A DNA stretch of 64,000 nucleotides from Peptoclostridium sp. GTDB lineage: Bacteria; Bacillota; Clostridia; Peptostreptococcales; Peptostreptococcaceae. Positions 34,054-42,956 of the stretch are shown here, piece by piece. The stretch covers positions 62,001-126,000 of the forward strand of contig NZ_WXFG01000029.1 of NCBI RefSeq assembly GCF_009881055.1. Direction: 5' to 3'. A program made the translations under genes and the position numbers. Numbering within the stretch: the stretch's first letter is position 1; each line of letters starts with the position of its first letter. Below the pieces are notes generated by a model. That model had not been told where the DNA came from. It saw only the letters and a program-made list of their open reading frames with translations, and searched no databases.

Positions 34054-36246
34054 TCAGTTTGATTTGAACTCCACGCTAACAGCCATGCCCGGCTCAGCCG
34101 GCATGTTGGGCTTTGGCTCCTGGCTCACGGCCGTGCCGCTGCCCGTAGCCTTGAGCTTGAGACCCATACCCTGGAGTATGTTGGTCACTTCCTTTATTGT
34201 CTTGCCTGTAAGGTCTGGCATCACAACAACGGATTTTCCGCCTGCCATTGCCGCCTCGCTTAGCTCAAGCTTCATGTAGAGTATGACGTTCGAGCCCGCC
34301 GAAAGCTTCGTTCCGGGGCTCGGGAACATATCAAGCACCATGTCGTCCGGGTTGAATACCGTATTGGACGGCTCTATCACGTAGTTGAGCCCATTATCCG
34401 ATAGCAGCTGCAGGGCCGTAGATAGCTCCATGTTCCTGACCTCAGGCACAATCGATTCCTCCACCATGCCGCCGTTTTGCGAGTCGCCCAGATAGAAGTT
34501 GGGCTTTATATTCAAATATCTAAGTACATCGTATATTACTTCCTTTGCTATAGGCGCAGCTACCGTTCCTCCAAAATGCGAGGCTCCACGCGGCTCATCA
34601 ACTATTATCAAAACGGCTATTTCCGGATTTTCAGCCGGAGCCATGCCTACAAAAGACGCATAGTAGAAGCCCGGTTCATATCTGCCGTTTACAACCTTCT
34701 GTGCAGTTCCTGTCTTGCCTGCAACTCTGTAGCCTGGAATGAATGCATTTTTGGCTCCGCCCTCCACGACTACAGACTCCATTATGTTTCTAATCGAGCG
34801 CGCCGTCTTTGACGATATAACCTTTCTCACCTGCTCAGGCTCAACTCTGCTTATTACGTTGCCCTTTGAGTCTACAAACTCCTTTACAACATGTGGCTTC
34901 ATCATTATACCATCGTTTGCAATGGCGCTTATTGCCGAAATAAGCTGTATCGGCGTTGCCGAGTTCGCCTGTCCAAAAGCTATAGTCGCAAGCTCGACAG
35001 GGCCAACGTTCTGCTCGTTGTGGAAAACACCCACCTGCTCGCCTGGAAGATCTATGCCCGTCTTCGACATCAGCCCGAAAGCCTTTATGTATTCATACAG
35101 CCTGCCAGTACCCATTCGCCTAGCCAGCTCTATCATTACAGGGTTGCATGAGTTCTGCACCGCCTGCGCCAGAGTCTCGACGCCGTGCCCCCGCGGATAT
35201 ACGTGGCACTTTATCTTTCTTCCGAGTATCTCTACATAGCCGTTGCAGTAGAAGGTTTCACTTTCTTTTGTAAAGCCCTCCTCCAGCGCTGCTGAAACCG
35301 TTATAGGCTTGAATGTTGAACCCGGTTCATACGTTTCGTTTACAAGAGGATTCTTCCACATGTCAAACCAGCCCTTGGACTTGTCCTCGCCGTATGAGGC
35401 AAGCAGGGATTCGTACCTTGGATATATCGGATTTCTTGGATTATTCGGATCGTAGTCAGGCTTTGACGACATGGCAAGAATTTCGCCCGTTTTCGGATTC
35501 ATGACTATTCCCATGACGTTCTTTGCCTGGTTTTCCGCAAGAGCCTTGTCAAGCGCCTTGTCGAGATGGTGCTGTATGACCTCGTCTATTGTAAGTATAG
35601 CTCCCTGGCCGTCCTTGGGGTTGTTGTACTTGCCGTTGTCGTAGGGAATCTCCTTTCCAGACGCGTCAGTTACGCTTATTATCCTTCCCGGAAGACCCTT
35701 AAGCTCCTTGTCGTACTCAAGCTCAATGCCGGCCTGCCCTGCGTTGTCAGTGGACACATGGCCTATTACATAAGGCGCGAGATTACCATAGGGATAGAAC
35801 CTCTTGTTGTCCTTAACGACCCACACACCGCCTATTTCAAGCTTTTGTATCTGCTTTGCGGGCTTTTCGTCTATCCACCTTGCAAGCCTCACAAGGCTCT
35901 TCTTGTCGGACTTGAGCATAGACTCGACTTCCTTTTCCTCAACGCCAAGGGTCTTTGAGAGCCTCTTGGCAGCGTCGGATTTATCCTTTATGGCGGAAGG
36001 CTTTGCCCATACCGTGTATTTTGTTATGCTTATCGCCAGCTCCTTGCCGTTCCTGTCATATATGGTGCCCCTTTTCGCCTCCACAGGCAGGTCCCTGACC
36101 TGCTGGGCAAGGGCCTTTTCTGTGAGCCAGTCTGCTTCGACAAGCTGTATGTAGCCGAGCCTTGCTATCAAGCCTAAAAAAGCCAGCATCATGAGCGATA
36201 AAAGCGCAAAAAGTCTTCTCTTGTTTTTTATATTCAAATCCGCCAA
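34054..36246 (-). CDS. spoVD: Class B penicillin-binding protein, SpoVD/PBP2B type
   Basis: 730 residues. One N-terminal membrane helix (about 12-32), dimerisation/pedestal domain (about 50-220), transpeptidase domain (about 260-570) with SxxK as STFK near residue 310, SCN near residue 365 and KTGTAQK near residue 509, then two PASTA domains (about 590-655 and 662-728). It cross-links peptidoglycan with a SEDS partner, presumably FtsW in the same cluster. Start is TTG, with GGGGGG upstream. Whether it is the division PBP2B or the sporulation SpoVD cannot be settled by sequence; in several Clostridia the single dcw copy is named spoVD. Confidence 0.93.
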   Translation of the reverse strand: MADLNIKNKRRLFALLSLMMLAFLGLIARLGYIQLVEADWLTEKALAQQVRDLPVEAKRGTIYDRNGKELAISITKYTVWAKPSAIKDKSDAAKRLSKTLGVEEKEVESMLKSDKKSLVRLARWIDEKPAKQIQKLEIGGVWVVKDNKRFYPYGNLAPYVIGHVSTDNAGQAGIELEYDKELKGLPGRIISVTDASGKEIPYDNGKYNNPKDGQGAILTIDEVIQHHLDKALDKALAENQAKNVMGIVMNPKTGEILAMSSKPDYDPNNPRNPIYPRYESLLASYGEDKSKGWFDMWKNPLVNETYEPGSTFKPITVSAALEEGFTKESETFYCNGYVEILGRKIKCHVYPRGHGVETLAQAVQNSCNPVMIELARRMGTGRLYEYIKAFGLMSKTGIDLPGEQVGVFHNEQNVGPVELATIAFGQANSATPIQLISAISAIANDGIMMKPHVVKEFVDSKGNVISRVEPEQVRKVISSKTARSIRNIMESVVVEGGAKNAFIPGYRVAGKTGTAQKVVNGRYEPGFYYASFVGMAPAENPEIAVLIIVDEPRGASHFGGTVAAPIAKEVIYDVLRYLNIKPNFYLGDSQNGGMVEESIVPEVRNMELSTALQLLSDNGLNYVIEPSNTVFNPDDMVLDMFPSPGTKLSAGSNVILYMKLELSEAAMAGGKSVVVMPDLTGKTIKEVTNILQGMGLKLKATGSGTAVSQEPKPNMPAEPGMAVSVEFKSN

Positions 36247-36267
36247 ACCAGTATTCCCCCCAAAGCC

Positions 36268-36675
36268 CTATTCAACGTCAATATACACAATCTGTCCGTC
36301 AGCAGGATATTCCATGCCCAGCTTCTCGCGCGCCTGCTTCTCGATGGTGGCGCTGTTTGTCTTCATTTCTATCTCGTAGTAGAGCTCCTTTTTTTCATTC
36401 AACTTCTCATCGAGCTGCTTGCTCAGAGAGTGCGACTCATAGTTGAGCCTTGATATTACGGAGTATCTCGCCATTATCAGAAAAACAGCCACGGCTATGA
36501 AAGCTATAGCACCATTCCTGAGAAGTGCTGCATTTCTCTTGCTCCTGTTCCTTGCGAGCCTTGCACCGTCGACATTGGAGTTTTCATCCCTGGCGCTGCG
36601 CTTTTTCCTCTGCCTGTATTTTTCGAGGTCGGCAATTTTCTTGCCGTCACTTGCTTTATTTTTGTCTGCTCTCAA
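36268..36675 (-). CDS. ftsL: FtsL-like septum protein
   Basis: About 135 residues: a basic cytoplasmic N-terminus (about 1-50), one membrane helix (about 52-70), then a leucine-zipper coiled coil (about 75-120). This topology is typical of FtsL/DivIC, which bind FtsQ and activate the FtsW-PBP pair. It fits its place between rsmH and the spoVD-like gene. The start is uncertain: TTG at 36675 has AAGGGG 7 nt upstream, whereas GTG at 36684 and 36681 sit on that site. Confidence 0.82.
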   Translation of the reverse strand: MRADKNKASDGKKIADLEKYRQRKKRSARDENSNVDGARLARNRSKRNAALLRNGAIAFIAVAVFLIMARYSVISRLNYESHSLSKQLDEKLNEKKELYYEIEMKTNSATIEKQAREKLGMEYPADGQIVYIDVE

Positions 36676-36694
36676 ATGCACCACCCCTTAGCGC

Positions 36695-37630
36695 CTAAAC
36701 CCTCTGTGCAACCCTGAGCTTGGCGCTCCTTGACCTTGGATTGCCTTCAATCTCCTGATCGCTTGGTATTATAGGCTTTTTAGTGATTATCTTGAGCTCC
36801 TGCCTCTTGCCGCACACGCAAACCGGGAATTCCACCGGGCATACGCAGCTTTTGGCGAGCTCCTTGAAGGTGTCCTTTACTATTCTATCTTCCAGCGAGT
36901 GGAAGGTTATTATGCATATCCTGCCGCCCTTTCTCATCACAGAAGTCGCGTCTTCAATAGTCTTTCTTATCACATCGAGTTCTCTGTTGACCTCTATTCT
37001 GATTGCCTGGAATGTCCTTTTAGCCGGGTGCGGGCCGTCCTGCCTTGCCTTTTGAGGTATCGCGGCCTTGATGACATCCACAAGCTCGAGTGTCGTGTTT
37101 ATCCTGTGAGCCTGCCTTTTCTCCACTATGAACTCGGCAATCCTTGCGGCCCATCTTTCCTCGCCATACTCCCAAATCACCCTCTCGAGCTCCTCCTTGG
37201 GGTATGTGTTCACAATCTCGTAGGCGCTCAGCGGATTCCTGCTGTCCATTCTCATATCGAGAGGTGCGTCCTGCATGTAGGAAAAACCCCTTTGCGCCTC
37301 GTCGAGCTGGTGCGAGGACACTCCCAGATCGAGCAGCAGCCCGTCGATTTCGTCTATGCCCAGATTTTCAAGCTCTTTCTTTATGTTTTCAAAATTGCTG
37401 TGGACAATCCTGACCCTGTCCATGTAGGGAGCCAGCCTTTCCTTAGCCACCTCTATTGCGTTCTTGTCCTGGTCAAAGCCTATAAGCAGGCCGTCCTTTG
37501 AAAGCCTCTTTGCAATCTCAAGCGAATGGCCGGCACCGCCGAGCGTCCCGTCCACATACACTCCGTCAGGCTTTATGTTCAGATTATCTATAGATTCGTC
37601 GAATAGTACCGATACGTGTTTGAAGTCCAA
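36695..37630 (-). CDS. rsmH: 16S rRNA (cytosine1402-N4)-methyltransferase RsmH
   Basis: 311 residues; SAM-dependent methylation of 16S rRNA C1402. [16 protein letters not shown] is the SAM-binding segment, [20 protein letters not shown] is diagnostic, and the C-terminus has [13 protein letters not shown]. Start is TTG with GGGAGAG upstream. In most bacteria mraZ precedes this gene; here lgt does, 49 bp upstream. Confidence 0.96.
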   Translation of the reverse strand: MDFKHVSVLFDESIDNLNIKPDGVYVDGTLGGAGHSLEIAKRLSKDGLLIGFDQDKNAIEVAKERLAPYMDRVRIVHSNFENIKKELENLGIDEIDGLLLDLGVSSHQLDEAQRGFSYMQDAPLDMRMDSRNPLSAYEIVNTYPKEELERVIWEYGEERWAARIAEFIVEKRQAHRINTTLELVDVIKAAIPQKARQDGPHPAKRTFQAIRIEVNRELDVIRKTIEDATSVMRKGGRICIITFHSLEDRIVKDTFKELAKSCVCPVEFPVCVCGKRQELKIITKKPIIPSDQEIEGNPRSRSAKLRVAQRV

Positions 37631-37679
37631 AATTGTTCTCTCCCTTTATTAAAGCCCAAAATCCCGCTCATTATTATAG

Positions 37680-38513
37680 TTATTTAGTCCCTTTTTTTGA
37701 TTTTTTAGCGCTAACGGCAGCATTGTTGTAAATGTTTGCAGTTCTCTTTATCTTCTTTGCCCAGCCTTTGTCCAGCTCCCAGTCCCTGAAATACTTGTGC
37801 GCAACCAGACCGCCCACTATCAGCACAAGGCTGAGTACCTGGGCTGCCTTAAGCGGTCCCAGCATCAGGCTGTCGGTCCTTAGGCCCTCTATCCAGAGCC
37901 TTCCGAGCGAATAGAATATGCAGTATTTGATTATGAGCTCGCCCTCGTATACCTTCTTTTTCCTTATGCTCCAAAGATATATGAAAACGCCGATATTCCA
38001 TATTGATTCGTAGAGGAAGGTAGGGTGCACGCCCACGCCGTTCACCGTAATGGCCCAAGGAAGACTTGTAGGACTTCCGTAGGCCTCCTGGTTTATGAAG
38101 TTGCCCCACCTGCCAATTGCCTGCCCGAGTATTATGCTGGGCGCAGCGATGTCTGCCATCTTCCAGAAATTGAGCTTCTTGTTCCTGCAAAAGTAATACC
38201 CAGCAAGTATTCCGGCTATGACGGCCCCGTGTATTGCCATGCCGCCCAGTCTGGTGTTGACTATCTTTGAGAAATCACCCTGGTAGTAGCTCCAGTTGAA
38301 TATCACGTAGTAAGCCCTGGCGCCTATAATTGCCATAGGCACCGTAATCAGGAATAGATCAAGCATAGTATTCTCCTCTATTCCCTGCCTCTTAGCCTCG
38401 CGAAGTGCAAGCACCATTCCTGTCAGTATTGCAAAGGCCATTATTATGCCGTACCATCTTATGTCCATTCCATATATCTTAAACGCTACCGGATCTATCA
38501 TTGAAAAAACCAT
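37680..38513 (-). CDS. lgt: Prolipoprotein diacylglyceryl transferase Lgt
   Basis: 277 residues, about seven membrane helices. It attaches diacylglycerol to the lipobox cysteine of prolipoproteins. Signatures: the Lgt motif GRWGNFINQEAYG and HPTFLYES, and IHGAVIAGILAGYY. A strong extended -10 promoter lies 72 bp upstream. Its position at the head of the dcw cluster, where mraZ usually sits, suggests that the lgt promoter drives rsmH and following genes. An alternative ATG is at 38501. Confidence 0.95.
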   Translation of the reverse strand: MVFSMIDPVAFKIYGMDIRWYGIIMAFAILTGMVLALREAKRQGIEENTMLDLFLITVPMAIIGARAYYVIFNWSYYQGDFSKIVNTRLGGMAIHGAVIAGILAGYYFCRNKKLNFWKMADIAAPSIILGQAIGRWGNFINQEAYGSPTSLPWAITVNGVGVHPTFLYESIWNIGVFIYLWSIRKKKVYEGELIIKYCIFYSLGRLWIEGLRTDSLMLGPLKAAQVLSLVLIVGGLVAHKYFRDWELDKGWAKKIKRTANIYNNAAVSAKKSKKGTK

Positions 38514-38584
38514 TTGAAAAACCGCCTCCGTATTCCGTTAATATTGTATGAAGCCGTATGTATTGTGTAAATTCGCCGAGTCTA

Positions 38585-38613
38585 ATTATAGCACATTTTA
38601 TAATTACATTTAA
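38585..38613 (-). promoter_or_regulatory. Promoter of lgt and the dcw cluster
   Basis: Minus strand TTAAAT (38613-38608), 17 bp, TATAAT (38590-38585) preceded by TGC, an extended -10. It is the best promoter between the M16 peptidase terminator and rsmH. Confidence 0.75.
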
Positions 38614-38624
38614 TCGAAAGCACA

Positions 38625-38648
38625 AAAGCTAGGTAAAAACCTAGCTTT
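38625..38648 (-). terminator. Terminator of the M16 peptidase pair
   Basis: AAAGCTAGG (38648-38640 read on minus) pairs with CCTAGCTTT (38633-38625), 6-nt loop, followed by TGTGCTTT. It separates yfmH from the lgt promoter. Confidence 0.7.
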
Positions 38649-38679
38649 ATTATAATTCTACTTGTTTCCCAAGTCAATT

Positions 38680-39969
38680 TCATTTAGGGTTTATAACCGA
38701 CAGAACGCAGTTGTCCTCACGTATGTGGTCGTAGAGTCTTTTTTTGACATCCTCAAATTCTATGCTCTTTAAAGTCTCCAGATAGCCAAGGAGGTTAATT
38801 CCCTTGAAATGGTACGAGATGAAATTATTGGCTATGAACTCTAGTGAGTCGAAATACTTGAGGAAGTTGCCTATCTTCTTTTTCTTTATCCTCTCGAAAT
38901 ACTCGAGCTCAAGGCCCTTCTCCCTGTACTTGCCTGCGTATTCCATGACCTTTTCCTGTACCCTTTGCGGGTCCTTTGACTCTCCGCCTATCATGGTGTA
39001 GCCATGGTCGGGAGTAAGAGTGTAAGAGCACGAGAAGCTCTCGTTTATTAGCCCCCCAAGATAAAGCTCCTCATGGAAGCTGCTCCCCTTCTTGTAGAGC
39101 ATATCCAGCAATATCTCGGTTGACAGTTCTCTTCTCAGAAGCGCCTCTCCGCGTTCTCCCACACTGGTCTCCTTGAAGCCTATGTTGAACATCGGCATCG
39201 AAACCGACAGCGACTCCTGTATGCTCTTTTGTGCCACAGCCTCCGGCTCCTGCGGATAGAACCTTTCAACCTCCATGCCGAGTATCTCGCTGCCGTAGCT
39301 TCTTTGAGAGCTCCTCGCGGTCTCGAGAACCCTGTCCCACTCCAGGTCGCCCACCACGAAGAGCGCCATGTTCTGAGGGCTGTAGAAAGTGTTGTAGCAG
39401 TCGTAGAGCTCCTCTTTTGTTATCCTGTATACGCTCTCGACAGTGCCCGCTATGTCTATCCTGTTGGGATGGTTTATGTACATCGCCTTGAGCGTGTTGA
39501 AATACACTCTCCAGTCAGGATTGTCGTCGTACATCTTTATCTCCTGGGCTATTATCCCCTTTTCCTTTTCAACGTTCTCATCAGTGAAATGCGGACTCTG
39601 AACGTACTGTATCAGGTGCTCGAGCGCCTCGTAAAAGTTGTCGGTTGACGTAAAGAGATAAGAGGTCATGTCGAAATTGGTGTAGGCGTTGGCGCTGACG
39701 CCGAGCTGCGCAAATTTGTCGAAGGCGTTGCTCCCATCCTCCTGCTCGAACATCTTGTGCTCGAGGAAATGGGCTATGCCCTCGTTCACCCTTATCTTGC
39801 CGTTCTTGCCAAAAGGCACGAACTCCAGGTCGTTTGAGCCGTAATTCGTTGAGAACACAGCGTACTGCTTTGCAAAGCCTTTCTTGGGCATGAAGAATAT
39901 CTCAAGTCCATTATCCAGTTTATCGTAAAAAAGCTCCTCATTGAGAACCTTGTTTTCTATCCTGTTCAA
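38680..39969 (-). CDS. ymfH: M16 zinc peptidase, YfmH-like (EF-P modification-associated)
   Basis: 429 residues of the insulinase-like M16 family. The inverted zinc motif HFLEH lies at residues 67-71 with the second-shell Glu about 75 residues on, so this subunit should be catalytic. It pairs with the inactive homologue upstream. This pair is annotated in Firmicutes as EF-P 5-aminopentanol modification-associated (YfmF/YfmH; Bacillus loci ymfF/ymfH). The start is TTG preceded by GGAGGCG. No EF-P gene is present here. Confidence 0.85.
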   Translation of the reverse strand: MNRIENKVLNEELFYDKLDNGLEIFFMPKKGFAKQYAVFSTNYGSNDLEFVPFGKNGKIRVNEGIAHFLEHKMFEQEDGSNAFDKFAQLGVSANAYTNFDMTSYLFTSTDNFYEALEHLIQYVQSPHFTDENVEKEKGIIAQEIKMYDDNPDWRVYFNTLKAMYINHPNRIDIAGTVESVYRITKEELYDCYNTFYSPQNMALFVVGDLEWDRVLETARSSQRSYGSEILGMEVERFYPQEPEAVAQKSIQESLSVSMPMFNIGFKETSVGERGEALLRRELSTEILLDMLYKKGSSFHEELYLGGLINESFSCSYTLTPDHGYTMIGGESKDPQRVQEKVMEYAGKYREKGLELEYFERIKKKKIGNFLKYFDSLEFIANNFISYHFKGINLLGYLETLKSIEFEDVKKRLYDHIREDNCVLSVINPK

Positions 39970-39981
39970 GAAATCGCCTCC

Positions 39982-41253
39982 CTAATTTTTCAGGAAAAAT
40001 ATTGTATCCATTTTGATCTTTTCAGAAGCCTTCACGACATCCTCCACGCTTACGCGCGAAATCTTGTCGATCATCTCCTCCGGAGTCTCAAATACGCCGC
40101 TTACCAGCTGCCCGTAGTAGAACTCAGAAAGGCCGTTTATACTGTCAGCCATAGACCTTATAGAGTTTGTCATGGCGCTCTTGCTGTTGTCCATCTCAAG
40201 CTGCGTGATGCTGCCGGCGCTCATGTCGCCTAGCTCCTTCCTGATTAGCTCTAGCGCCTTTTCATAGTTTTCGAATTCAATACCCGAGGATATCAGCATA
40301 AGCCCCTTGTACTTTTCAACAGATGCATATATATAATAGCACAGGCTCTCCTTCTCCCTTATATTGAGGAACATCTTCGAGTGCGGCCCTCCGCCAAGCA
40401 CGCTGGCGTACACTGCAAGCGGATAGTACTCGGGGTCAAGGTAGTGTATGTTGGTCCTAAAACCCATGCACAGCTTGCCCTGGGTTATGTCCATGCTCTC
40501 GCTTATATTCTTCACCTCGGCAGGTATGTTGTAGACCTGCTCATCCGGTATTTCAATGAGCTCCCTGTCCTTTTCAAGCACTCCATCAAAGAAGCTCCTT
40601 GCTGCGGCCTCCGCCCTCTCGCTGTCAATGTCTCCAACAACAAGCATGTCTATTGGCGATGTTCCTATAATTTCCCTGTAGTGACTGTAGAGGTTCTGAG
40701 GTGTTATCTTTTCGATGTCCTCCTCGTATCCGTCCTCATGTATGCTATAGTTTTCACCCTTGCACATCTCCTCCACGCAGCGCTCCACGGCGTAGTAGGC
40801 CTTGTCGTTAACCCTTCCCCTTATGGCATCGCGCAGATTCTGCGCCTCCACGTCGAAATATCCCCTGCTGAAGGCTTCCTCCTCAAGCAGCGGATCGAAT
40901 ATCATGTCCTTCATGAACATGAGGCCGTCCTCGAATATCGCCTCATCTATGTACCTGTCGTTTGTCATAACCAGCTTAAAGCTGAGTATGTGCTTTTCAC
41001 CCTTCTTGCCCACTCCGGCCACAAGGTTAGAGCCGTAGAGCTCGTCGAGCTTTTTGGATATCTCTACCTGGCTTTTATAATTCCTGCTGCCGCACTTAAG
41101 CACATACGGCAAAAGCGCGTTCTTAGTCGCTTCTTCCCTGTTGAGCGGTCTTTTTATGTACACGCTTACAAGATTAGTCTTGAACTTGTCTGTCTTGACT
41201 ATTATTAGGTTTACACCCTTTTGTATCTCTATCTTTTCGTAGTTTTGCACCAT
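39982..41253 (-). CDS. ymfF: M16-like protein without the zinc motif, YfmF-like
   Basis: 423 residues, M16 fold (VxLxxxVNLIIVKTDKFKTNLVSVYIKRPL at its N-terminus) but the HxxEH position reads LPYVLKCGSRNYKSQ, so the zinc ligands are missing. M16 enzymes often form active/inactive heterodimers, and the next gene, 12 bp downstream, is the active partner. GGAGGGACA precedes the ATG. The promoter is at 41326-41356. Confidence 0.85.
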   Translation of the reverse strand: MVQNYEKIEIQKGVNLIIVKTDKFKTNLVSVYIKRPLNREEATKNALLPYVLKCGSRNYKSQVEISKKLDELYGSNLVAGVGKKGEKHILSFKLVMTNDRYIDEAIFEDGLMFMKDMIFDPLLEEEAFSRGYFDVEAQNLRDAIRGRVNDKAYYAVERCVEEMCKGENYSIHEDGYEEDIEKITPQNLYSHYREIIGTSPIDMLVVGDIDSERAEAAARSFFDGVLEKDRELIEIPDEQVYNIPAEVKNISESMDITQGKLCMGFRTNIHYLDPEYYPLAVYASVLGGGPHSKMFLNIREKESLCYYIYASVEKYKGLMLISSGIEFENYEKALELIRKELGDMSAGSITQLEMDNSKSAMTNSIRSMADSINGLSEFYYGQLVSGVFETPEEMIDKISRVSVEDVVKASEKIKMDTIFFLKN

Positions 41254-41325
41254 TGTCCCTCCTCATTTGCACTATCTATTTGAAATTTGCTGTTTGTCAG
41301 ATGCAGTAAAAATTCAACTAGTGTA

Positions 41326-41356
41326 ATTATACCATTTTTTAATTCCATATTCCCAA
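41326..41356 (-). promoter_or_regulatory. Promoter of the yfmF/yfmH operon
   Basis: Minus strand TATAAT (41331-41326) with TG one base upstream (extended -10) and TTGGGA (41356-41351) 19 bp before it. The leader would be about 65 nt. Confidence 0.55.
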
Positions 41357-41429
41357 ATACTTTTCCAAATAGTGACTCTAGCAGGATAATTGTGCGCCCT
41401 CTTCCATTTTGCGATTTCCATTTCATCTT

Positions 41430-41508
41430 ATTCAGCCTGCAAGCCGGAAGCTTTGAAACTCGCTATCGCTCAGACAGTCAAAGCTTTTTTCCGGCAACAT
41501 GGCTGAAT
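41430..41508. repeat. Long imperfect palindrome in the yfmF-ychF intergenic region
   Basis: Three stacked helices: ATTCAGCC/GGCTGAAT (41430-41437 with 41501-41508), a 6x6 internal loop, CCGGAA/TTCCGG (41444-41449 with 41489-41494), a TTTT bulge, and GCTTTGA/TCAAAGC (41450-41456 with 41478-41484), closing a 21-nt loop that contains CGCTATCGCTCAGACAG. It lies between divergently transcribed genes, where no terminator is needed. It may be a dispersed palindromic repeat or a structured RNA. The rest of 41254-41745 holds two promoters, a small ATAAAG/CTTTAT hairpin near 41540 and no credible gene. Confidence 0.7.
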
Positions 41509-41632
41509 TTCGATGGGAAATCCCACAAAACGTCATAAAGTCGCACTGCTTTATCCTGCTTAGAGTCACCTTCGGTCTGCAGACAAAATTTCTTCTGGCA
41601 TAGGAAAAATCTTACTTCAGGTGCGTAATTTG

Positions 41633-41661
41633 TTGAATAAATCCCTTCCATGATATATAAT
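41633..41661 (+). promoter_or_regulatory. Promoter of ychF
   Basis: TTGAAT (41633-41638), 17 bp, TATAAT (41656-41661). The leader of about 75 nt contains a small hairpin, AAAGCC with a GCAA loop and GGCTTT (41703-41718). Confidence 0.7.
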
Positions 41662-41745
41662 GTTTCTGCATGTTTAAAATCAGTACGATAAATTTAATTA
41701 TGAAAGCCGCAAGGCTTTTCAATAAAAAGTGAGGGAGATTTTTTA

Positions 41746-42840
41746 ATGAAACTTGGAATAGTGGGACTTCCCAACGTGGGAAAAAGCACCCTTTTTAACG
41801 CAATAACACAAGCAGGCGCCGAGTCTGCAAACTACCCCTTCTGCACGATAGACCCCAACATAGGCGTCGTGTCGGTACCTGACAAGAGGCTTGACGTGCT
41901 TGCTGGCATATACGGCTCTGAAAGGATACTTCCAACGGCAATAGAGTTCTGTGACATAGCCGGTCTTGTAAAGGGCGCAAGCAAGGGCGAAGGCCTTGGC
42001 AACAAGTTCCTCTCGCATATAAGAGAGGTGGAGGCTATAGTTCACGTTGTAAGATGCTTTGACGATCCGAACGTAGTTCACGTTGAAGGCTCTATAGGAC
42101 CGCTAAGGGATATCGAGACAATAAACCTCGAGCTTATATTCTCGGATATAGAAATGCTTGAGCGTAGAATACAAAAGACACAAAAGGCGGCCAAGGCGGA
42201 CAAGGCGCTTCAGGGAGAGCTGGCACTACTCGAGAGGATACAAAGCGCGCTCGAGGACAATAAAATGGCAAGAAGCCTTGAACTGACAGACGACGAAGCG
42301 GCGTTTGTAAAAGACCTCAACCTGCTGACATACAAGCCTGTAATCTACGCCGCGAACGTGTCCGAGGAGGACCTTGCCAACGACGGAGCTACAAATGAAA
42401 ATGTGGCAGCCGTTAGAGAGCACGCAGCACAGGAAGGCGCAGAGGTTGTAGTGGTATGCGCCCAGATAGAGGCTGAAATCGCCGAGCTGGAGGACGAAGA
42501 AAAAACAGCATTCCTTGAAGACCTTGGACTTTCAGAGTCAGGCCTTGACAAGCTAATAAGAGCAGGCTACAAACTGCTTGGCCTTATAAGCTTCCTTACA
42601 GCAGGTCCAAAGGAGACAAGAGCCTGGACGATTGTTAATGGCAGCAAGGCTCCACAGGCTGCAGGAAAGATACACACTGACTTTGAAAAAGGCTTCATAA
42701 GAGCCGAGGTCGTGGCCTACGATGACCTCGCGGCTGCAGGCAGCATGGCAGCGGCCAAGGAAAAAGGCCTTGTAAGAGTCGAAGGCAAGGAATACGTGGT
42801 GCATGACGGAGACGTTATGTTGTTCAGGTTCAACGTGTAA
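41746..42840 (+). CDS. ychF: Redox-regulated ATPase YchF (OLA1 family)
   Basis: 364 residues. The G1 motif GLPNVGKSTL is at residues 5-14, followed by NYPFCTIDPNIGVV, DIAGLVKGAS and the C-terminal TGS domain (about 280-364, with FLTAGPKETRAWTI). YchF is an ATPase rather than GTPase and binds ribosomes; it is linked to oxidative stress control. The ribosome binding site is AGTGAGGGAG. Monocistronic, with a terminator 48 bp downstream. Confidence 0.96.
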   Translation: MKLGIVGLPNVGKSTLFNAITQAGAESANYPFCTIDPNIGVVSVPDKRLDVLAGIYGSERILPTAIEFCDIAGLVKGASKGEGLGNKFLSHIREVEAIVHVVRCFDDPNVVHVEGSIGPLRDIETINLELIFSDIEMLERRIQKTQKAAKADKALQGELALLERIQSALEDNKMARSLELTDDEAAFVKDLNLLTYKPVIYAANVSEEDLANDGATNENVAAVREHAAQEGAEVVVVCAQIEAEIAELEDEEKTAFLEDLGLSESGLDKLIRAGYKLLGLISFLTAGPKETRAWTIVNGSKAPQAAGKIHTDFEKGFIRAEVVAYDDLAAAGSMAAAKEKGLVRVEGKEYVVHDGDVMLFRFNV

Positions 42841-42887
42841 CCTGCATCCATACTAAATACTATTGATTTTACGACCTAGCTCATACA

Positions 42888-42914
42888 ACACCTCTGATTT
42901 TTCAGGGGTGTTTT
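42888..42914 (+). terminator. Terminator of ychF
   Basis: ACACCTCTGA (42888-42897) pairs with TCAGGGGTGT (42902-42911), 10 bp with one G-T pair, 4-nt loop, then TTTTG. Confidence 0.85.
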
Positions 42915-42956
42915 GTGTATCTGCCAATGCCCAACTCTTTGAAAGGATGTGTTATT

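Noticed and set aside
40381..41208. 275-residue plus-strand ORF
   Set aside because: Antisense to the yfmF-like gene, whose M16 sequence is convincing; the long frame is a by-product of its codon use.
41287..41538. 83-residue ORF in the yfmF-ychF gap
   Set aside because: It runs through the yfmF promoter and the palindromic element and has no ribosome binding site.
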